In this document: piece after piece, positions 45,397-64,000 of the stretch | Position numbering within the stretch: position 1 is the first letter of the stretch | Layout: each line of letters begins with the position of its first letter | Origin: Eudorina sp. 2006-703-Eu-15 | Taxonomy: Eukaryota > Chlorophyta > Chlorophyceae > Chlamydomonadales > Volvocaceae | Length of the DNA: 64,000 nucleotides | NCBI GenBank assembly: GCA_003117195.1 | Contig: BDSI01000020.1 | Coordinates: forward strand, 1,258,120 to 1,322,119 | Direction: 5' to 3' | Program-made: the position numbers and the translations under genes | Notes under the pieces: generated by a model | What the model was told of the DNA's origin: nothing | Database searches by the model: none | The model's input: the letters and a program-made list of their open reading frames with translations, nothing else

Positions 45397-45969
45397 CTAC
45401 TTGAGCGCCAGCCGGCTGTCGGGGAGGTCGTCCAGGGTAAGTTGACCACACCCTTCGTCCTGAGTGAGTAATAAATAGGGAAGGAAATAAATAATAGAGA
45501 AGACATACATGCAGCGTGTATGTATTGTTTACATTGCTATGCATGTATGGCACATACAGCGAGTGTAGCGAGTGCGGACTCATCATCAGCCTTCGCCAAA
45601 CGTCCCCCGAGTAACAGATCAGACATATCTCTAATATTCTATTATACCATTATGTGTGTGCTGGTTATTAGCAGGTAAACCATCCCCGCACATGGGTAGA
45701 TTGCTGGCTGCACGTATGCCCGAGCGAGCCTCTTCTCCGTACTACGTCCGGCTTGCTTGGAAACTAACTAACGCCCGCGCCGCGAACATCCATATACAAT
45801 GATATCGAGGTGCAAATATAAAACCGACCTGCGCCTCTGCCGCTTGCATGATGACAGGAATTTGCTGCTTGCTGCCTCCTCCGGTTCGCACCATGAGGGA
45901 GCTGAGACTGCTGCTATTCAACCCGGGCGGGGGCGGCTGATGATGTGGGGCTAGTGGGGCCACAGAATC
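45397..45969 (-). CDS. Candidate last two exons of the proline-rod membrane protein
   Basis: Exon 45829-45969 (47 codons, SVAPLAPHHQPPPPGLNSSS then SKQQIPVIMQAAEAQ) and exon 45397-45459 (GCGQLTLDDLPDSRLALK and stop) are both phase 0, as is the last firm exon of the upstream gene (51835-53289). The final acceptor ACTCAG is good; the donor GTCGGT and the acceptor GAAG of the first exon are weak. Composition fits a disordered cytoplasmic tail. No domain is recognised. They may instead form a separate small gene. Confidence 0.4.
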
Positions 45970-46292
45970 CTTCGGCATGCACACACGAGGTATTCATCAG
46001 GGCGGGAGGGAGGCGGCGGGGTGGGTGATGACAGCAGCAGGTAGGCTAGGAATAGCAGCACGCGGGAAGGCGGGGCAGCAGGTTCGGGCGCCACACATAC
46101 AAACATACATAAATGCATGTGTCCCAACGAAGGTATATATGTAACGGGGATGCAACTCGCAGTGTCGCATGTTCATCAAGCAACTTACGCAAACAAACAA
46201 TTAAACAGCTCGCAGCTATGTGCTCTGTTCGTACCGCCTCGCTCCCAACCGGACGGCTTCGGCATGCATAGATATATATCTGGTCAGGTCAG

Positions 46293-46660
46293 GTGACACT
46301 ACCGCGGTTAGGCGATTTAAGGTCCTGCGTGGGTCCGAGTCCCAGCTGGGACCCTGCAGGGTGACCCCCGACATTGTCTGGGAGCATGAGATTATGACTA
46401 GCTGCTGAGATGTGGAGTTGAGATCACAGTTGATGGATTGAGATTCGCATCCCGAGCTAGAGCCGTGTGGCCGTGCGGATGTGCGGGTGAATGGATGAGG
46501 TGGAATCCATAGTTGGCAGGATCAACCGCCTTGGACCCTCGGGTCGTATGACGTAGGTTCGGTGTGATGATGGTTGAAGGTGTCCTATAGCATCATATAC
46601 AAACCGCGACATAAACCCTTATTACACAGGGCCCGGACGGAAGCCTATCCACACTGTAAC
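46293..46660 (+). mobile_element. SINE with tRNA-Leu-like head
   Basis: The head GCGGTTAGGCGATTTAAGG ... GTGGGTCCGAGTCCCAGC resembles a shortened tRNA-Leu with a B-box. The 300-bp body matches 5048-5366, ending CCTATCCACACTGTAAC. The pairing of a complete and a headless copy supports a SINE family. Confidence 0.7.
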
Positions 46661-47103
46661 GTTACGATATCGATCGATACGCGTACTCGATACTCTGGGA
46701 ACCGAACCTCTTTGGGTGCTCTTTGGGAGCTCTTCGCCCGTCTCTTTGTCTGTCTCTTCGTTGGTATCTTCTACTGGCTCTTCTACTGGCAGTCATCCAA
46801 AGATGATTCCGAAGACTTTCTCTTTGGTTACATCCAAAGACATGCCAAAGACCGGCGCGAAGAAGAATCCAAATGCAGTCGCAAAGGACCTTCCAAAGAC
46901 GAGTCGAAGACAGCCACAAAGACAAAGCCGAAGACACATGCCAAGAGGCATCCAAAGTCGCAGCCGAACATGGACCCAAAGTGGACCCAAAGAGGGATCC
47001 AAAGAGAGACCCAAAGCCAATACCAAAGACATCCGTGTAGCGCCAGTTATTGGTCCCAGCACCTGCTCCCGAACAATCGCACCAGCACCATGCCCCGTAG
47101 GAC

Positions 47104-47224
47104 CCCGCCCTGCCCTGCCCCGCGCGGCCCCGCCCCGCCCTGCCCTGCCCCGCGCGGCCCCGCCCCGCCCTGCCCTGCCCCGCGCGGCCCCGCCCCGCCC
47201 TGCCCTGCCCCGCGCGGCCCCGCC
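47104..47224. repeat. 30-bp GC-rich tandem repeat, 4 copies
   Basis: Four nearly perfect copies of a unit containing CCCTGCCCTGCCCCGCGCGG. It lies just downstream of the stop of the zinc-finger-like gene. Confidence 0.95.
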
Positions 47225-47347
47225 TCACCCCTGCCATACGCGGCCCCGTCGCACTGCCTGGCGCTGCCCCGCCCCAGCACGCTCCAACCCTCTACCTCTG
47301 CCATAGCCTACCCGTACGCCCAAACATCACATCCCACGTGTACCAAG

Positions 47348-48949
47348 CTAGCGCCTGCTGGCCTTAGGCTTCTTGGCCTTATCAGGCTTCCTGGCCTTAT
47401 CAGGCTTGCTGGCCTTAGATTTCTTGGCCTCACATGCTTGCTTATCTTTTCGATTCCGCTTAGCAGCCCGTTTGACCTCCTCATCCTCGTCTCCCACAGG
47501 CTTCTCCCTGCCGTCGTCGCTGCTGGAGCTTTGCGAATGAGTTGGCGACTGAGGCGGCGAGGCACCCCCCCCAGGGCCACCGTAAGCACCGCCGGGCGCC
47601 CCAGGCACTGGAGGCCCGCCCTCCTCCTCCTCGTCCTCCTCCTCCACTTGCGCCAAGGCGGCACCCAGGCGAGCGGCCATCTGGACAGCGCCACCCTCCG
47701 ACGGCCCCACCACGGCCTTGTCGCGAACGTGACCTGCTTGCCAACAGGCGGGGCAGAGGTGTCAGTGGAACAGAAATATTGTAGGCGTCTTCTTGGTTTG
47801 CACACAACTTGATAGTGCTAAGTCCAACATGTACGGCCCCACTCTCAATCTTACCTTGTCCACCACCGTACCGCCTCAGTGCGTGGTTGCTTGGTTGCAC
47901 TGCACACGTCAAAGGACAAATGCTGCAGGTCGGCATCCACACCAAGCCCAGCAAGTCGTGCATTTGATCAAGCCACTTACTGTTGAATAGCGCCAGCACC
48001 CGGATCGCTGCCGAGAACGTCAGGCAAGTGCCGAGCAGCAGGTGCCGGCTGCGTGGAAAGACAAATTAGAAATGGGAGACGGGCTACACGACGGACTCGG
48101 CGATACAGATTGGGAGCCAGAGACCGAACCCGAAGTGGCACTCGGGCAGCTGCTAGTACGAGAACCTGAGAGAGGGGTACTGCTCCCACCAGACTGTGAA
48201 TCTGTCGTGGTGCCTGTGGGTGTCGAGGCTGGATCTGACACATTGCCCCTCCCGCGAGTACCCCTTGAGCTTGGGGTTGAGCTATCGTCTAGGTTGCCAG
48301 ATGATTCCCCAGATGACTCCCCAGATGAATCCCCAGATGACTCCCCAGATGATTCCCCAGATGATTCCACAGATGATTCCCCAGTTGAGTCCCCAGATGA
48401 TTCCGTCGATGATGTGCTGCAACCTGAGGGACTCTGCTGTTGTGGGGGGCTGTTGTCCCGATGGGCCCCTGGTGACATGTACGGTGACGCACGCATGGCG
48501 GGTTGCCCCCGCCCTGAGGGTGCAAACCGTGCCAAGATACTGCGCAGCTTTGGAGTAGTGTACGCCATCATGTCGACTTCGGGCGCTTGCACCATATAAC
48601 TACCGTGCCGTTGACGGAATGAAGGGGACCCGTCGTCGTCTCTGCCTGCCTTTGTAGTCTCTTCGCGTTGCTTCTTGAAGAGCCCGTGACGTTCCCTTCT
48701 GTCAACGACCGCTGCCAGACGGCGGTTCCGGTCATTGTCACCCTCAAGTGCAAGAGTATTAACCCGTGCAAGCGGCTGATTCGGGTGATTCTCCCGGCAG
48801 TCTTTGACATGTTGGTATATGAACTTGCTAGTAATGTCGCGCCGATAGCAACGAAGACACGAGAACCGCCCGTCGAAGTGCTGCACCGCTAGACCGCACT
48901 CTATAAGAGTCGTGGCCATTTCCAGTAATAGTCTATATCGTTGTCGCAT
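47348..48949 (-). CDS. Hypothetical C2HC-finger, Lys/Ser-rich protein (probably transposon-borne)
   Basis: ATG at 48949. The first exon encodes CLRCYRRDITSKFIYQHVKDC, a Cys2-His-Cys spacing (C-x2-C-x12-H-x3-C) like a small zinc finger, then a basic region and a Ser/Glu/Gly repeat (SSGESSGDSSGESSG, 48296-48404). A strong acceptor (TTTCCACGCAG) near 48055 opens a further exon with donor GTAAGT. A short exon ends at donor GTAAGA near 47856. The last exon (from about 47738) encodes VRDKAVVGPSEGG, an acidic run, and a Lys-rich C-terminus (KARKPDKAKKPKASRR) to the stop at 47348. The donor of the first exon is not settled. A nuclear DNA-binding role is plausible. It is flanked by CCAAAG clusters, so it may be a mobile-element protein. 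No transposase catalytic motif was seen. Confidence 0.45.
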
Positions 48950-49450
48950 AATTGAAATTTAGACATTGTCTGTAGACATTATCTGAGGGCAGACACGCTC
49001 CACGCTTTCATATGTATAATGGTGTTGTAGAGGGCAAGGCTGGTTTACATTCACATGTCGAACGGTCGGCCGGGCCTGAGTGAATTGGTTCCCTTTGGGA
49101 TGTCTTTGGGTGGCGCCAAAGATGTTGACCGGATCCTGTTGTACGCTCCCTGAGCCCTTCCGTTTCACTGCTTATAATTCAGTCCGTAAAGGTCTATATA
49201 TATTGCATTACATACAGGAAGATATCTGATTTTCCCACAGAAACGTATCTTTGTTACATACCAAAGACGAAACCGAAGACGGCTCTTTGCGACCTTCTTT
49301 GCTTGCGGCTTTGGGGCGCTTTCCAAAGAGGGCTCTTTGGCTTCTCTTTGGGTGCGGCTGAAGCGCTTTGGTTGCGCCCAAATAGCCTCCAAAGACCTGC
49401 CAAAGACCTCCCGAAGAGGATAAGAGACTTCCAAAGTACCGTGCGTTCCC

Positions 49451-51834
49451 CGCGATTACTATATACATTTGTGGATGCCCAATGTGACACCAATGTGGCA
49501 AACCACGCAGGCAGTGGTAGTTGCTTTGCAACTTAAAGCTTTACATTACAGCGCCCGGACGAGATATTTGGGGAAATCCTGTTGGTTTTCCGCCGAGGTT
49601 TCCAAATACCCGTACTTTTTCTCATCACTTGCGAAGAAACAATAATTACAAAATTACCGACCTCGCAAAACCTAAAACAATTGCCGGGCGGGGGAATCTT
49701 GCAAATAATGCAGAGAATGAATACGTTGGCAGCCTCGCAAAAAGAACTCACAAAAGCAAACTAATTCGTGCAAGTGCACCGACAATATGCTAGGTGTTTT
49801 GGGTTAGATCCTCTATAATTGATGCTTTATATATGAATGAACGTTACAGCTGTTGGGTGCGCAGGTTCGATGGTTGACACTGCGAGCTTGTGTGACAGCT
49901 CCGGGGTGGCACCAACTACATACGTACGGCACTGCTCTCCATGCCTGGAAGGGCGTGTAACACGAGGCTGAAAAGCGCACTTGATGCTAAGGGGCTCAAA
50001 GGGTTTACAGGGCACAGCAACCTGTTACAGGGCACAGCAACCTCGTAAAACTTGTTTTACGGCCGGGGTGCCTCGCAATAACTTTGCAGTTCCTAGAAAT
50101 CTATTGAAGCACGCCTCGCAAATAATTAAAATTTCTAGATTCACGCAAATTAATATTATTTCGGCCCTCGCAAATAAAGACACTCGCAAATAATTAGAGG
50201 CAGCACGGGTAGTCCAAAACCTACCCTGTTGATGAGAGATTTCATTTGTACTATCACAAGCTCGGCTCCTGCGAACCGATTTTCTGCCTTGCCAACTAAT
50301 TGTCAAACCTTACGAAGGACTGTCAACGAAATGGCAGGCGCACGCATGTACATACATGCAGCAAGGGGCGATTGCCGTACCGAAGCTAGGGACACTAAAG
50401 CTTTCATCAAAGCCGTCCAAAATATATTTTGGATTACGTTTTAGACTGGTGATGTTTTCAAAATAAGCTGGATATAATTTTGACGCACCAGGAAGTTTTT
50501 AAGAAGTCGCTTGGATCTGAGTAAACGTTTAGAGACTCCTGAGAGACTCATAAGAACCGCAGCCATTTGTGGGGCACGTCTAGGCACGTCCGACCGCGCG
50601 CTTTCCAGGCTGTTGGCGACTCCAGCCACTAGCCACCCGTTACAAACGATCGAACACCCTGTCGTCTAGCAAACGACTTTACGAAGCCCTGTGCGGGGTT
50701 ATTACGGTGGGGTAGTTCAAACATGGTGCTACCCGGCATGCACACACGCCGGCCCCACAGGACGACAAGCTGCATGCGTGGTGACCTGCCTGCTACGCGC
50801 TCCTGTAACAGCAGCAGTGCCGTAGGAGCGATTGTGGCCCCCGGTAGCAGGCGCCTAGCTAGCTAGCTAGCCTTACGTGTGTCTCTTTAAATGTTTTTAG
50901 AGCTCCGTCGCTCGTAGGGGATTTCCGGGTACCTTGTAATTAATTAGAGAATCCAAATAATATCCGTGGAACGTTTCTTGATGCCCAAATAGCTGTTTGA
51001 ATTATTGCTTAGACATTAGCGTCCCTACGGCATCTATCGCTGTAACTACTGTAACGCCGTGTTACAGTATAATAAGTCCCTACGCAGACCCTGCGTGCAC
51101 AGCATCTCGAGCGAGAGACCATTAATCGGCCGCGCCGTACGTGTATGTCCCCGGCCCGCCTCACCTGCTGCCTATCTACCACATAAACTCCGCACACTAT
51201 ACATAAACATATAACCTGTGAATTATGAGTTCGGTAATAAAATAGATAGCAAGTCTAGCTACGTACTCCGTCGTCCGGCGGGACTCGCTCGTCTCTTGCT
51301 CGCTCGATCGGTTGGATTAACCCACGCACATCGATGAAGCGCATGCATGCTATGAAATATGTACGTGCGTGTGCACGCCGCTAGCAAGCATGGGCCGGCC
51401 ACGGCTTCAGCCGTGGAGCACGCTCACATCTATCTATACATCTATCATGCATTTCCATCTATTCCATCCTTGTGAGAGGTAGATAAAACACTGCGTAATG
51501 CCCCTCACGCACGCACGCACGCACGACGTTTTCATACAGGCGCGGCGCGGCTGCTGAAAAACAGGTACGTGCGTAGAAAACAAAAGCGCGCATGTATTGA
51601 TGTGTACGCACGTCATCAGAGGTGGACATGATTACTGTTGATCATGAATCACCAATTATCGATCAAGTTATCTGCAACAAATTCCTTTTGCATGTTCGCC
51701 GCCGTCACGCAGCTACCAAATAAGCAAATAAAAATGCAACAGTACATACAGGTGATCTAGGTAGCTCGTTACACGCAAACACGCACACACACACATGCAC
51801 CGGCCGCATGTGCGGCACTATTATTCGTACGTAC
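49451..51834. other. Gene-poor stretch with CTCGCAAATAA repeats
   Basis: The left part (49630-50195) carries about ten copies of CTCGCAAATAA-like motifs. The rest is AT/GC mixed microsatellite sequence. A perfect hairpin CCACGGC-TTCA-GCCGTGG lies near 51400. No coding exon is supported. Confidence 0.45.
49630..50195. repeat. Dispersed CTCGCAAATAA motif cluster
   Basis: Variants occur near 49633, 49662, 49699, 49734, 50040, 50072, 50115, 50143, 50167 and 50182. Regular AT-rich motifs over 560 bp suggest the inside of a non-autonomous DNA element. GGCACAGCAACCT is also directly duplicated near 50015 and 50033. Confidence 0.55.

Positions 51835-64000
<12,166 letters not shown>

Larger units (their letters stand above)
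46690..49450 (-). mobile_element. Probable DNA transposon bounded by CCAAAG subterminal repeats
   Basis: About 14 copies of CCAAAG/CTTTGG lie in 46710-47030 and a similar number in 49090-49440, in both orientations, flanking a gene on the minus strand. Clusters of short motifs inside both ends are typical of DNA transposons whose transposase binds subterminal repeats. Exact terminal inverted repeats and target duplication were not found, so the limits are approximate. Confidence 0.45.

Noticed and set aside
46574..47812. 412-codon plus-strand frame
   Set aside because: It reads through a SINE end, CCAAAG clusters and a 30-bp GC repeat, antisense to a better supported exon; no domain.
51390..51425. 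Hairpin CCACGGCTTCAGCCGTGG as a terminator or ribozyme
   Set aside because: A lone 7-bp hairpin without U-tract or ribozyme core; such palindromes are common in GC-rich DNA.

Overview
The window is nuclear DNA from a volvocine green alga (Chlorophyta; Volvox, Eudorina or Chlamydomonas type). The evidence is GC-rich intron-dense genes with GT-AG introns, TGTAA-type 3' end signals, alanine/glycine/serine-rich low-complexity insertions, a proline rod and extracellular domains of the pherophorin or volvocine-receptor style, SnRK1 and plant-type ABCG genes, and many tacgtacg, tgcatgca and tagctagc microsatellites. The species cannot be fixed from sequence alone. Coding sequence lies in short exons, so I rebuilt genes by joining exons with compatible splice phase.

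Layout. (1) 138-9471, minus: receptor-like protein kinase (signal peptide, beta-helix-like ectodomain, one membrane span, TKL-type kinase), 10 exons, running off the left edge before the kinase C-lobe. Its introns hold a LINE 3' fragment, two SINEs and a long GAAT microsatellite. (2) 11103-12381, minus: secreted thermonuclease (SNase family), 3 exons. (3) About 13.4-15.93 kb, plus: 5'-truncated non-LTR retrotransposon with a 700-codon open frame. (4) 18161-25885, minus: complete 15-exon SnRK1/SNF1/AMPK-alpha kinase of 569 residues. (5) 28564-40591, plus: very large ABCG transporter with a Cys-rich extracellular N-terminus, about 16 exons, including a possible 9-nt microexon and a GC-AG intron. 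Genes 4 and 5 diverge from a shared 2.7-kb region. (6) 45.2 to beyond 64.0 kb, minus: a probable single-pass membrane protein with proline rod, extracellular domains and a long low-complexity cytoplasmic tail. Its putative introns contain a GATA array, a mariner-like MITE, a GC-rich complex satellite (56.3-62.4 kb) and a probable DNA transposon carrying a zinc-finger-like gene (46.7-49.45 kb).

The genes do not form an operon-like unit. Two encode cell-surface receptor-like proteins, one a central energy-sensing kinase, one a membrane transporter and one a secreted nuclease. The most unusual content is repetitive. One LINE family leaves many tiny 3' tails, some directly abutting long tetranucleotide arrays. 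A recurrent 25-bp motif sits upstream of splice acceptors. Two satellite units share head and tail sequences.
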